NCBI GenBank assembly: GCA_020847635.1
Contig: JADLBQ010000028.1
Coordinates: 1-39,291, forward strand
Source of the DNA: Bacteroidia bacterium
GTDB lineage: Bacteria; Bacteroidota; Bacteroidia; AKYH767-A; OLB10
Direction of reading: 5' to 3'
DNA: 39,291 nucleotides
Each line of letters opens with the position of its first letter. Position 1 is the first letter of the stretch. Below are positions 17,785 through 25,753 of the stretch, piece by piece. The position numbers and the translations under genes are program-made. The notes beneath the pieces are model-generated. The model saw only the letters and a list, made by a program, of their open reading frames with translations. It did not search any database and was not told where the DNA came from.

Positions 17785-18558
17785 TTGATTAAAGAACCGG
17801 CTGTAATCAGACTTGGAGTGAAGACCTTCTTAGAAACGCTTTTCGGTATTTATGCATTACTGATTTTCTGCATTGTGCTTCCATTTGGCTTCTTATGTCA
17901 AATCATTGTGTTTAGTTTTTGGCCTGAGGGAAAGGCACCCATTGTAGCACATCGCGTATCCCGGGTATGGGCAAGAATTCTTCTTATATTTTATTTTGTC
18001 AGAACGGATATAACCGGAATCAACCGAATTAACAAGCATCAGACTTATATTTTTGTCAGTAATCATCAGTCAGTACTTGATATTCTGCTTTTTGCAGTTG
18101 CCTGTAAAAACACGTTCAGATTTCTTTCAAAGGAGGAACTAACCCGAATTCCACTACTTGGCTATGTTATCAGACGGCTTTATATAACAGTAAACCGGTC
18201 AGACCGGTCAGACCGCAAGCGAAGTATGGAAATCATGAATAGAAGCATAGAACAGGAGATTTCAGTTTTTATATGTCCGGAGGGTACTCGAAACCGGACC
18301 AATAAACCAATACTTGATTTTAAGGACGGAGCATTCCGGCTGGCTGTTTTTAGTGGTAAACCACTTGCTGTACTGACAGTAATGAATAGCGGAAAGTTAC
18401 TTTCACCCCGATACCTGCTCAGATTTAGACCAGGGATTATTCATGCCGTCTGGAGTGAACCGATTGATACATCAGGCTTAACAGAAGCTGATGTTCCGGC
18501 ATTAAAAGAAAAGGTGAAGTTGCTGATGCTCACCCACTTAAAGAAAGGAAGTGTATGA
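17785..18558 (+). CDS. plsC: 1-Acyl-sn-glycerol-3-phosphate acyltransferase (PlsC family)
   Basis: A 257-residue membrane-bound acyltransferase that adds the second fatty acid to lysophosphatidic acid during phospholipid synthesis. It has an N-terminal hydrophobic segment (about residues 15-45), the catalytic motif NHQSVLD (NHx4D, about 93-99), then LTRIPLLGYVIRR and the substrate motif ICPEGTRNRT (about 165-174). The start is uncertain: no ATG precedes the first conserved blocks. TTG at 17785 just after the promoter is taken, and a GTG at 17818 is the alternative. It is divergent from eno and followed by the separately promoted DUF4199 gene. A related acyltransferase with another acceptor cannot be ruled out. 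Confidence 0.85.
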   Translation: MIKEPAVIRLGVKTFLETLFGIYALLIFCIVLPFGFLCQIIVFSFWPEGKAPIVAHRVSRVWARILLIFYFVRTDITGINRINKHQTYIFVSNHQSVLDILLFAVACKNTFRFLSKEELTRIPLLGYVIRRLYITVNRSDRSDRKRSMEIMNRSIEQEISVFICPEGTRNRTNKPILDFKDGAFRLAVFSGKPLAVLTVMNSGKLLSPRYLLRFRPGIIHAVWSEPIDTSGLTEADVPALKEKVKLLMLTHLKKGSV

Positions 18559-18579
18559 CATTCAAGACAATAAATAAAT

Positions 18580-18610
18580 TTTAAAAAATCCTCTGTTTTA
18601 TCTACGTTTG
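18580..18610 (+). promoter_or_regulatory. Promoter of the DUF4199 gene
   Basis: TTTA (18580-18583), a 19-nt spacer and TACGTTTG (18603-18610) have the same boxes and spacing as the promoter of the CDP-alcohol phosphatidyltransferase. The ATG at 18633 lies about 16 nt after the expected transcript start. Confidence 0.6.
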
Positions 18611-18632
18611 CCTGAACCAAAAACATAATGAA

Positions 18633-19142
18633 ATGAAACCTTATCTGAAATATGCCTTAATCAGTTTCGGTATTAGTTCGGTACTAACGCTGATTTCATT
18701 TTTAACGGGGCTGGATAAAAGCAACAGTTCACAATACTTTGGCTGGGCAAGTCTTCTTCTTTCGATAGTATTTATGGTGATGTGTGTAAAGGAAACCAGA
18801 ATCCTGCTTTATTCCGGTTTTATCACATTCGGACAGGCATTCAGGAGTCTGTTGTCAATGGTTGTAATCTCCTCCTTGTTAACAGGAATTTTTATGTATC
18901 TCTATTTAAAGGTGATTAATCCATCACTCATTGAATACACGCGGGAGCAACAAGCACTGGAGATGGAAAAGCAGGGTTTGAGTCAGGAAGCAATTGACAA
19001 AGCACTTTCGATCAGTGAGAATTTTACAAGTCCTGAAATGATGGCATTAACCGGATTACTTGGCGGAATCATAATCGGAATTATTCTGGCACTAATTATT
19101 TCTGCAATTATGAAAAAGGAAAATCCTGAGTTAATTGTCTGA
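18633..19142 (+). CDS. DUF4199 family membrane protein
   Basis: A 169-residue protein with four predicted membrane helices at about residues 7-25, 35-52, 70-92 and 136-160. Between helices 3 and 4 lies a charged, probably helical loop (EYTREQQALEMEKQGLSQEA). This arrangement, with FITFGQAFRSLL before helix 3, is that of DUF4199, a family common in Bacteroidota with no known function. It has its own promoter and converges on the small membrane-protein gene downstream of carB, 5 bp apart. Nothing nearby suggests a specific role. Confidence 0.75.
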   Translation: MKPYLKYALISFGISSVLTLISFLTGLDKSNSSQYFGWASLLLSIVFMVMCVKETRILLYSGFITFGQAFRSLLSMVVISSLLTGIFMYLYLKVINPSLIEYTREQQALEMEKQGLSQEAIDKALSISENFTSPEMMALTGLLGGIIIGIILALIISAIMKKENPELIV

Positions 19143-19147
19143 CCGGA

Positions 19148-19351
19148 TTAATCTTTTATTTCTGTATATTCGACATACTCACCAGCATCTGATGAGGGTT
19201 TTGATCTCGGAACTGAAGTATCAAGGGTTATTTCACCTTCTTTCTTAGCTGGAGGGTTATCATTTTGATGGCGGTGAATGATAATCCGGGTGTTTTTCCG
19301 GAGTGCCAGAATTCCGAGAAAAATAAGTAATACGATAAGCAGTAATTTCAT
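19148..19351 (-). CDS. Small single-span membrane protein, DUF4834-like
   Basis: A 67-residue protein with one N-terminal hydrophobic helix (MKLLLIVLLIFLGILAL) followed by a basic patch (RKNTRIIIHRH). The soluble tail is polar and ends GEYVEYTEIKD. Such a helix plus a C-terminal GEYVxYxExK motif resembles, from memory, the DUF4834 family of Bacteroidota. It starts 7 nt after the carB stop in the same direction and is probably co-transcribed with it. The function is unknown. Confidence 0.6.
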   Translation of the reverse strand: MKLLLIVLLIFLGILALRKNTRIIIHRHQNDNPPAKKEGEITLDTSVPRSKPSSDAGEYVEYTEIKD

Positions 19352-19358
19352 GTTTGTA

Positions 19359-22208
19359 TTAACGACTCAGGTACATTGATTTTTCTTTATACAATTCTCT
19401 GAAATAATTATCATCAAGGGATTCAATAAACCGAATGGATTCACCTGTTGATTTCATTTCAGGCCCCAGTTCTTTATTAACATTTGGAAATTTATCAAAA
19501 GAGAAGATTGGTTCCTTAATTGCAAATCCGAAAGGACGGGGTTTAAATGTATAGTCTTTTAGTTTTTTTGCTCCGATCATCACCTTGGTTGCAATATTGA
19601 TGTACGGAATCTCATGAGCTTTGGCGATAAAAGGAACGGTTCTGGATGCCCGTGGATTTGCTTCAATGACATACACCTTATCGTTTTTGATTGCAAACTG
19701 TACATTCATTAGTCCGCGAACATTCAATGCAAAAGCAAGTTTCCTGGCATATTCAAGCATGGTTTGCTGAACTTGTTCGCTTAATGAAAAAGCCGGAAGA
19801 ACAGCATACGAATCACCTGAATGAATTCCGGCAGGCTCGATATGTTCCATCAGCCCGATTAACCGAATATCTTCACCGTCACAGATCAGGTCAATTTCTG
19901 CTTCTTCTGCCCGATCCAGAAAATGGTCAATTAAAACACGGTTACCTGGCAATCTTTTCAGGAGTTTAATTACAGCCCTTTCCAGTTCATCATCATTAAT
20001 CACAATACTCATTCCCTGGCCACCCAGCACATAGGAAGGCCGAACCAGTACAGGATAGCCAACTTCATTAGCAATTTTGATTGCCTCTTCAGCAGATTCA
20101 GCCACACCATAGAGCGGATAAGGGATATCAAGTTCTTTCAGCAAATCAGAAAACCGGCCACGGTCTTCAGCAGTGTCCATATCGGGATAAGATGTTCCCA
20201 GTATTTTGATTCCTTTTTCGTGTAGTAAATCAGCAAGTTTTAATGCGGTTTGGCCGCCTAATTGTACAATGACTCCTTCCGGTTTTTCAAAATCAATGAG
20301 TTCATAAATGTGCTCCCAATAAACCGGTTCAAAATAGAGTTTATCAGCAATATCAAAATCAGTACTTACCGTTTCGGGATTGCAGTTAACCATGATTGCT
20401 TCATAACCACTTTCCCTGCAGGCCAGCACACCATGGACACAACTGTAATCAAACTCAATGCCCTGCCCAATCCGGTTAGGTCCTGAACCGAGTACAATAA
20501 TTTTTTTACGTTGGTTTGATATGGATTCATTATTAGTTATTTCGAGCCCGCCAGAGGTTTTCATAGCTGCTTCGAATGTACTATAGTAATAAGGTGTTTT
20601 AGCTTCATATTCGGCAGCACAAGTATCAACCATTTTATAAACGCGACTAATACCAAGTTCTTTTCTGCGATTATAAACATCATCCTCTGTAACATTACCC
20701 AACAAATAAGCAATCTGGGCATCTGAAAATCCTTTCTGTTTCACTTCAAGAAAAAAATCAGGTGAAATGTTGTTGAGGTTATGGCGTTTTAGTTCACGTT
20801 CGTAATTCACCAGTTGGTAAATTTCATTCAGAAACCATTTATCAATTTTTGTATGATTAAAAATAGTCTGAATCGGCAGTCCGAGGTTCATAGCCGCCTT
20901 AATGTGAAAGATGCGGTCCCAGGATGGCTTCTCCAGCGAATTAATAATATCATCAATTTTTGCCCATTCAGTACCGTCAGCACCTAATCCTTTTTTGTTG
21001 ATTTCAAGACTTTGACATGCTTTTTGAAGCGCCTCAATAAAGCTTCGGCCGATAGCCATTACTTCACCCACTGACTTCATCTGAAAGCCAAGGGTGCGGT
21101 CAACTCCCGGAAATTTATTAAAATTCCAGCGTGGAATTTTAACAATGACATAGTCTATTGCCGGTTCAAAGAATGCTGAAGTTGATTTGGTAATTTGATT
21201 TTGTAACTCATCAAGATGATAGCCAATAGCCAGTTTTGAAGCAATTTTTGCTATGGGATATCCGGTTGCCTTACTGGCAAGAGCCGAAGAACGTGATACG
21301 CGCGGATTAATCTCAATTGGAATAATTTCATCAGAATCGGGATCAACTGCAAACTGAATGTTGCAGCCACCGGCAAAATCACCGATTGAACGCATCATCT
21401 TTATTGCATCATTTCTCATCTTCTGATAAGTACGGTCGCTGAGAGTCATTGCCGGTGCAATTGTGATACTGTCTCCGGTATGAACTCCCATCGGATCCAG
21501 ATTTTCAATGGAGCAGATGATTATAATGTTATTGTTCTTATCACGAAGTAATTCGAGTTCAAATTCTTTCCAGCCAATCAGTGCTTTTTCAATAAGTACT
21601 TCGTGGATTGGTGATGCATGTAATCCGCGATTGAGTGCTTCATCAAAATCTTCTTTTTTAAGAACCAGACTTCCGCCAGTTCCTCCCAGGGTATAGGAAG
21701 GCCGGATGACCAGCGGGAAACCGATTTTCTGAGCAATTTCTTTTCCTTCAAGAAAAGAATTGGCAATATCTGAAGGGGGTACATGCAATCCGATGTCAAT
21801 CATCAGTTTTCTGAAATGCTCTCTGTCTTCAGTCGTATCTATTGCCTGAATATTCACACCGATAATTTTCACATTGTGTTTTTTCCAAAGACCACGCTCA
21901 TCAGCTTCTTTGCATAAGTTCAGAGCAGTTTGCCCGCCCATTGTTGGCAGAACAGCATCAATTTTTCGCTCTGTTAATATTTTTTCCAGCGATTCGATGG
22001 TTAATGGTAAAAGGTACACATGGTCAGCAGTGACCGGATCTGTCATGATAGTTGCTGGATTATTGTTAATCAGAGAGACCTCTATTCCTTCTTCTTTTAG
22101 TGACCGGGCTGCTTGTGATCCGCTATAGTCAAATTCACAGGCCTGGCCAATAATTATCGGCCCGCTACCGATTATCAGTACGGATTTTATAGAGTTATCT
22201 TTTGGCAT
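19359..22208 (-). CDS. carB: Carbamoyl-phosphate synthase large subunit without C-terminal regulatory domain
   Basis: A 949-residue enzyme making carbamoyl phosphate for arginine and pyrimidines from bicarbonate, ATP and glutamine-derived ammonia. Two homologous ATP-grasp halves are present, each opening with a GSGP motif ([19 protein letters not shown] at the start, [19 protein letters not shown] at about residue 568). The oligomerisation region lies between them. E. coli CarB has about 1,073 residues. This protein stops about where the E. coli MGS-like allosteric domain begins ([15 protein letters not shown]), so control by UMP or ornithine through that domain is not expected. The small subunit carA is not in the window. 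A -7-like TATTTTTG lies 30 nt upstream. Confidence 0.95.
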   Translation of the reverse strand: MPKDNSIKSVLIIGSGPIIIGQACEFDYSGSQAARSLKEEGIEVSLINNNPATIMTDPVTADHVYLLPLTIESLEKILTERKIDAVLPTMGGQTALNLCKEADERGLWKKHNVKIIGVNIQAIDTTEDREHFRKLMIDIGLHVPPSDIANSFLEGKEIAQKIGFPLVIRPSYTLGGTGGSLVLKKEDFDEALNRGLHASPIHEVLIEKALIGWKEFELELLRDKNNNIIIICSIENLDPMGVHTGDSITIAPAMTLSDRTYQKMRNDAIKMMRSIGDFAGGCNIQFAVDPDSDEIIPIEINPRVSRSSALASKATGYPIAKIASKLAIGYHLDELQNQITKSTSAFFEPAIDYVIVKIPRWNFNKFPGVDRTLGFQMKSVGEVMAIGRSFIEALQKACQSLEINKKGLGADGTEWAKIDDIINSLEKPSWDRIFHIKAAMNLGLPIQTIFNHTKIDKWFLNEIYQLVNYERELKRHNLNNISPDFFLEVKQKGFSDAQIAYLLGNVTEDDVYNRRKELGISRVYKMVDTCAAEYEAKTPYYYSTFEAAMKTSGGLEITNNESISNQRKKIIVLGSGPNRIGQGIEFDYSCVHGVLACRESGYEAIMVNCNPETVSTDFDIADKLYFEPVYWEHIYELIDFEKPEGVIVQLGGQTALKLADLLHEKGIKILGTSYPDMDTAEDRGRFSDLLKELDIPYPLYGVAESAEEAIKIANEVGYPVLVRPSYVLGGQGMSIVINDDELERAVIKLLKRLPGNRVLIDHFLDRAEEAEIDLICDGEDIRLIGLMEHIEPAGIHSGDSYAVLPAFSLSEQVQQTMLEYARKLAFALNVRGLMNVQFAIKNDKVYVIEANPRASRTVPFIAKAHEIPYINIATKVMIGAKKLKDYTFKPRPFGFAIKEPIFSFDKFPNVNKELGPEMKSTGESIRFIESLDDNYFRELYKEKSMYLSR

Positions 22209-22237
22209 GGAGTCGTTATACTGAAATTTCCGGAGTG

Positions 22238-22245
22238 CAAAAATA
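22238..22245 (-). promoter_or_regulatory. Candidate -7 box of carB
   Basis: TATTTTTG on the minus strand matches TAnnTTTG and lies 30 nt before the carB ATG. The -33 position (GGAC) does not match, so the call is tentative. Confidence 0.35.
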
Positions 22246-22376
22246 GACTATCGGACTATTAGCTGTCCTGTGGATTAACAGATTGTCAATAACTATTTAA
22301 TCTTTCTTCTTCAGGCTGGTTCCTGTTTTATCTGTTACATGCAATAGATTCTTGCGGATTATTATGCAGCAGAATA

Positions 22377-23027
22377 TCAAAGGCTGTGAACATTTTTCAT
22401 CACACCCTCAGTGAGCGGATGGCAATGAATGAGGTTGAACTCAAATATTTCTTCAGCCGAATAAGCCTTATTAATTTCGACCTGCAGCAGTGTCTTCGCT
22501 CTGTTTAACCGGACTTTCACATTGGCTTCGCTGATGTTTAAAAGATGAGCTGTTTCAGCAACATTAATACCGTTTACTTCTCTTAAAGTAAAGACCATCC
22601 GGTAGTCTAAAGGAATTTTAAGCAGCGCATTTTCAATTGTATTATGCAGTTCATGATTCTGAATGATTCTATTTGTGTTGTTATTGTCGCTAGCGAACAT
22701 TGGAGTATCATTTTCTTCCGGTTCCTGGTCAATTTCATTTTTGTAGCTTAACCGGGTTTTCTTTCTGTAGCAGTTATGAATCATGATTTTTATAATCCAT
22801 GTTTTAAATGAAGAACGAGACTCAAATTGTGATAAATTTTTAAAAGCATCAATATAGGTCTCTTGCATTAGATCTTCCGTGTCAGCATGATTAAAGTTAT
22901 AAGAGCGGCCAACCTTATAAAGGTATGCATTGTAACGTTTGACTAAAACCGAGTAAAGTTGTTTTTCACCTTTTTGTACCCGTTGAATAATTTCTTTTTC
23001 TGTTAGCTCACCGGATGCATTCGTCAT
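22377..23027 (-). CDS. ECF-type RNA polymerase sigma factor
   Basis: A 216-residue sigma-70 family regulator. Region 2 spans about residues 20-95, with ADTEDLMQETYIDAFKNL and SSFKTWIIKIMIHNCYRKK (binding to core polymerase and the -10 element). Region 4 spans about 128-180, with LPLDYRMVFTLREVNG and a helix-turn-helix in ISEANVKVRLNRAKTLL. A C-terminal extension beyond region 4 ends with FNLIHCHPLTEGVMKNV. Such a Cys/His tail is common in Bacteroidota ECF factors and might sense metal or redox state. No anti-sigma gene is adjacent. It lies 60 nt downstream of norB in the same direction but has its own perfect -7 box, so it may be partly independent. Its target genes are unknown. Confidence 0.9.
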   Translation of the reverse strand: MTNASGELTEKEIIQRVQKGEKQLYSVLVKRYNAYLYKVGRSYNFNHADTEDLMQETYIDAFKNLSQFESRSSFKTWIIKIMIHNCYRKKTRLSYKNEIDQEPEENDTPMFASDNNNTNRIIQNHELHNTIENALLKIPLDYRMVFTLREVNGINVAETAHLLNISEANVKVRLNRAKTLLQVEINKAYSAEEIFEFNLIHCHPLTEGVMKNVHSL

Positions 23028-23076
23028 AATAATAGGATTTCCTGGAAATTTAAATTCTAAGAGGCAGTCTTCGGGA

Positions 23077-23084
23077 CAAATATA
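23077..23084 (-). promoter_or_regulatory. Candidate -7 box of the ECF sigma gene
   Basis: TATATTTG on the minus strand is a perfect -7 match, 50 nt before the sigma ATG and just after the norB stop. No TTTG is found 19 nt upstream. Confidence 0.35.
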
Positions 23085-23087
23085 TGA

Positions 23088-24461
23088 TTACCACCGATTC
23101 TTTGACCGGTTGGAAGCTTCTCCTGCCTGTTTATACACTGCAAGATAAATACCGTTTCTGAATAGTAGCCAGGCAATGAGCGCCAGGGCAATAAATAATC
23201 CAAAGCCTGAAATCAGAAATGAAATCAGTGCGGGCTTAATCTCTTCATGTAACACGCTAAAAGGTAAATACTCTCCTTGTGAATACATCCAAATACTCCT
23301 TTTTATTCCGCTCCATAGAAGACTTATAAGAAATAAGAGCAGAAAGGATTGCATAAGCCAGAATCCGATTCTGAGTTGTTTAATTACTTTCTGTATTCTA
23401 TCACCGTTCAGATAAACAGAAATATAGATTAAGGAAGCAAATAAAATATTGGTGTTGATACCAATGGTAGTCCCCATACTGTGCATGACAGTAATCCGGG
23501 TGCCATGTGTGTAATAATTGATAAACGGAATTGAGATCAGCAGTGCAATGAAAACATTAATGAATATCCAGTAATCAGCTGCCATTACAAAAGAATAAGC
23601 AGGATGGTGAATACTTGACTTTTCCTTTTTCTTGAAATTTTTTGACCATCCATGAATGATATTAAGCAGCACAAGCCATTCAGTCATACTAACTAAATAA
23701 GCCAGGAAGCGGACCCAGGTTGCCATTGGAACAAAGTAAGTATGATGCGCCCAGCCTAACATCAGGTTGGTTAGACCTAAAAAGTAGAAGAAAAAAGTCT
23801 TTTTGCCTCGTGCAACGGTTTCATCGTGGCTTAACCTGTGCATAACAAAAATCAAGGTGCCGTAAACCAGCATATTCCATGAACCGACAAATGATCCATA
23901 AGATTTCCATTGGATGCTGAAATCCCTTATGAAATATTCCCGAAAGTAGGGGAACAACCACAGATGGGCCTCAGTGAGATGGTAAATCATGAAAACAATT
24001 CCGGTTCCCCACATCCAGAGATAGACAGGCCAGTTAGTAACTTGTTTAAATGTTGTTTTAAAATAGCTGATTCCAAAAAGTGCCCAGCCTGCCAGAACCG
24101 GAATTGTGATTAACGGAAAGAATTCAAGGTATTCGCGACCGCCCATCTGGCCGGTAAAATAGGATACGTAAATCGCGATTGCACAAATCACAAAAATCCA
24201 GAAGTGAGTTTTGTAAGTCCAGCTCGCAGAAGGCTTGAGTTTCAGTTCTTCCTGTAGGTAGAAATAAATTCCGCCAGTTGAACTTAAAATAATCCAAGCC
24301 AGTACAGTGCTTACATGGAAAGGACGCATTTTATTAAAGGCAATCACCTCTTTCAGAAAATCAGGGAATACATATTGTACTGCGGCAAGTACTCCAAAAA
24401 AAGCTCCCAAAATGAGAGCTCCCAGGGAAAGACTGATGAACAATAATCCGTATTTCTTCAT
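23088..24461 (-). CDS. norB: NorB-like nitric oxide reductase large subunit with altered active site
   Basis: A 457-residue membrane protein with about 12 helices, in the haem-copper oxidase superfamily. cNorB reduces 2 NO to N2O at a haem b3/FeB centre. Family landmarks kept are MRPFHVSTVLAW (His49, haem b ligand), GGREYLEF, GWAHHTYFVP (His239/His240, two FeB ligands), SMTEWL (Glu261, equivalent to Pseudomonas Glu280) and INYYTHGTRITVMH (His327, haem b3 ligand). Aligned by eye, the helix that should read HLWVEGVWE is YGSFVGSWN (about 188-196), with no His and no Glu, so the third FeB ligand is missing. The second haem b ligand (AHGHM) is Met329 (MHSMG). It overlaps norC by 4 nt. It may be a non-canonical NO reductase, another haem-copper enzyme or an inactive relative. 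Confidence 0.75.
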   Translation of the reverse strand: MKKYGLLFISLSLGALILGAFFGVLAAVQYVFPDFLKEVIAFNKMRPFHVSTVLAWIILSSTGGIYFYLQEELKLKPSASWTYKTHFWIFVICAIAIYVSYFTGQMGGREYLEFFPLITIPVLAGWALFGISYFKTTFKQVTNWPVYLWMWGTGIVFMIYHLTEAHLWLFPYFREYFIRDFSIQWKSYGSFVGSWNMLVYGTLIFVMHRLSHDETVARGKKTFFFYFLGLTNLMLGWAHHTYFVPMATWVRFLAYLVSMTEWLVLLNIIHGWSKNFKKKEKSSIHHPAYSFVMAADYWIFINVFIALLISIPFINYYTHGTRITVMHSMGTTIGINTNILFASLIYISVYLNGDRIQKVIKQLRIGFWLMQSFLLLFLISLLWSGIKRSIWMYSQGEYLPFSVLHEEIKPALISFLISGFGLFIALALIAWLLFRNGIYLAVYKQAGEASNRSKNRW

Positions 24462-24892
24462 TCAGATTTTGTTTTGATCTCAACCCATCCGGTGGGATGC
24501 ATCCGGGCATTATAATCAGGAAAGTGTCCGGTTTTATCAACTTCTCTCAGATAAGCTACAATAGCATCTTTTTGCTTTTCTGAAAAATGGAATCTTGGCA
24601 TGGATTTAATTCCGCTATTGAGGAAAGCTTTAACATATTCCGGTCCTTTGCCCTTGGTTGAAATAATGTTTGTCAAGTCAGGCCCCAGATAACCACCCAG
24701 TCCATAAAGCTGGTGACAGGCAGTACAGTTATTTTTCTGGTAGAGCAACTGGCCGGCAAGTGCATCATCAGATAGTTTTTCAGCGGTTAATGGCTGGGTG
24801 CCCTTATAAATAATAATGTTGTAAATAATAAAGATACAAACCAGGATAGCAATCACCAAACGATTACCCGTAATATTATTAAAAGTCTGCAT
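24458..24892 (-). CDS. norC: NorC-like membrane-anchored monoheme cytochrome c
   Basis: A 144-residue protein with one N-terminal membrane helix (about residues 11-29) and a periplasmic cytochrome c domain. The haem motif is CTACH (residues 56-60), followed by YGLGGYLGPDLTNI, the NorC hallmark. The probable axial methionine is in KSMPRFHF. The C-terminal segment HPTGWVEI also fits. NorC passes electrons from soluble donors to NorB. Unlike its partner, this subunit keeps all expected features. It is the first gene of the norCB pair (4-nt overlap). A TTTG-N20-TAACTTAG promoter lies about 25-55 nt upstream. Confidence 0.88.
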   Translation of the reverse strand: MQTFNNITGNRLVIAILVCIFIIYNIIIYKGTQPLTAEKLSDDALAGQLLYQKNNCTACHQLYGLGGYLGPDLTNIISTKGKGPEYVKAFLNSGIKSMPRFHFSEKQKDAIVAYLREVDKTGHFPDYNARMHPTGWVEIKTKSE

Positions 24893-24915
24893 CCTTTACG
24901 TCACTATTCAGGATG

Positions 24916-24947
24916 CTAAGTTAAGTAATGAGGGTTGAATGAGCAAA
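24916..24947 (-). promoter_or_regulatory. Candidate promoter of norCB
   Basis: On the minus strand TTTG (24947-24944), a 20-nt spacer and TAACTTAG (24923-24916) resemble the Bacteroidota promoter with one mismatch and one extra spacer base. The transcript start would be near 24910. The CTAAGTTA core resembles CTAAATTA at the RIC gene start region. Confidence 0.4.
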
Positions 24948-24994
24948 CAATCTGCAGCTCATGTAAATTTGATTCTGATTTTGATTAAAATGAA

Positions 24995-25444
24995 TTAATT
25001 CTTTCTTTCAACCACATCACCACAAGTCAGCATGGATGCACCATAATAGGGGTTTCTGATTTCCTCTTCAGTACTCATCCAGTAAGCATTTTTCATTGGG
25101 CAATGTTGATAATAGATTTTTCTGGTTATGGATTTTGAGTTGTTAACCAGCTTCCAGAGGACCGGAGAAATCTGCGCAAAAGCAATTCGTTGTTTATCAA
25201 GATTTTCTTTTGCTGCAACCAGTTTTTTGATTGAGTTATTCAAGGTCTTTTGCTGAGCTAGTGATTCTTCCTTTTGAATACTGCTTTGTAATGTAATGAT
25301 TGCAGCAGCTGCTGTTTTACTGTCACTGTTGACCAACGCATTTTTTACATTGAGGTAATCTGAAAGGACCTGGTTGAGATCCTGAGAAGTAGCAAAATAC
25401 CCACTCAATAAGATTGCTGTTGTCAGAATAATTAGCTTTCTCAT
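24995..25444 (-). CDS. Exported DUF3347 protein, probable copper-related
   Basis: A 149-residue protein with a signal peptide (MRKLIILTTAILLSGYFATS). The body is helical and rich in Ala, Gln and Lys. The C-terminus has the DUF3347 signature: YYQHCPMKNAYWMS, then EEIRNPYYGASMLTCGDVVE. The conserved Cys, His and Met residues suggest metal, most likely copper, binding in the periplasm. In Bacteroidota this domain often accompanies copper efflux proteins. Here it lies 11 nt after the HMA chaperone gene, and CopA is just upstream, so a copper-handling operon is likely. The biochemical role of the domain is not established. Confidence 0.8.
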   Translation of the reverse strand: MRKLIILTTAILLSGYFATSQDLNQVLSDYLNVKNALVNSDSKTAAAAIITLQSSIQKEESLAQQKTLNNSIKKLVAAKENLDKQRIAFAQISPVLWKLVNNSKSITRKIYYQHCPMKNAYWMSTEEEIRNPYYGASMLTCGDVVERKN

Positions 25445-25455
25445 AATCCTGTTTT

Positions 25456-25680
25456 TTAGCTGTTAATAATTTCAATTTTATAGCCGGCTTGCTGAACTAC
25501 TTCGATTAGTTGTTTTTCTGTCACTCCTTCAGCCTCAACTGTCAGGATTTTGTCTTTATTTTCGGTGTCAACTTTCCATTTGTCATGTCCTGCCAGACTG
25601 TCAATAAGGGGTTTAACAGCAGCGATACAGCCGCTGCAGTTTATATTTGTCTTAAATGCTAGAATTTTCATATTATCCAT
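25456..25680 (-). CDS. HMA-domain copper chaperone-like protein
   Basis: A 74-residue soluble protein that is a single heavy-metal-associated ferredoxin-like domain. The metal site is NCSGC (Cys15 and Cys18), near the start of the first helix as usual. The final YKIEIINS strand completes the fold. It probably carries Cu(I) to the neighbouring CopA ATPase in the cytoplasm. It lies between copA (73 nt upstream) and the DUF3347 gene (11 nt downstream), all in the same direction. An internal ATG at codon 4 is an alternative start. Confidence 0.85.
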   Translation of the reverse strand: MDNMKILAFKTNINCSGCIAAVKPLIDSLAGHDKWKVDTENKDKILTVEAEGVTEKQLIEVVQQAGYKIEIINS

Positions 25681-25753
25681 AACTGCAAAGTTAGGAAGTT
25701 GCCGAAAGAGCTTATTATGATTCTTTTTAAAATAGTTATAAAGTTTACTTGTT

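Noticed and set aside
24968..24985. Possible FNR-type site (TTGAT...) between the DUF3347 gene and norC
   Set aside because: The second half-site does not form an inverted repeat; it is only a direct repeat of TTGATT.
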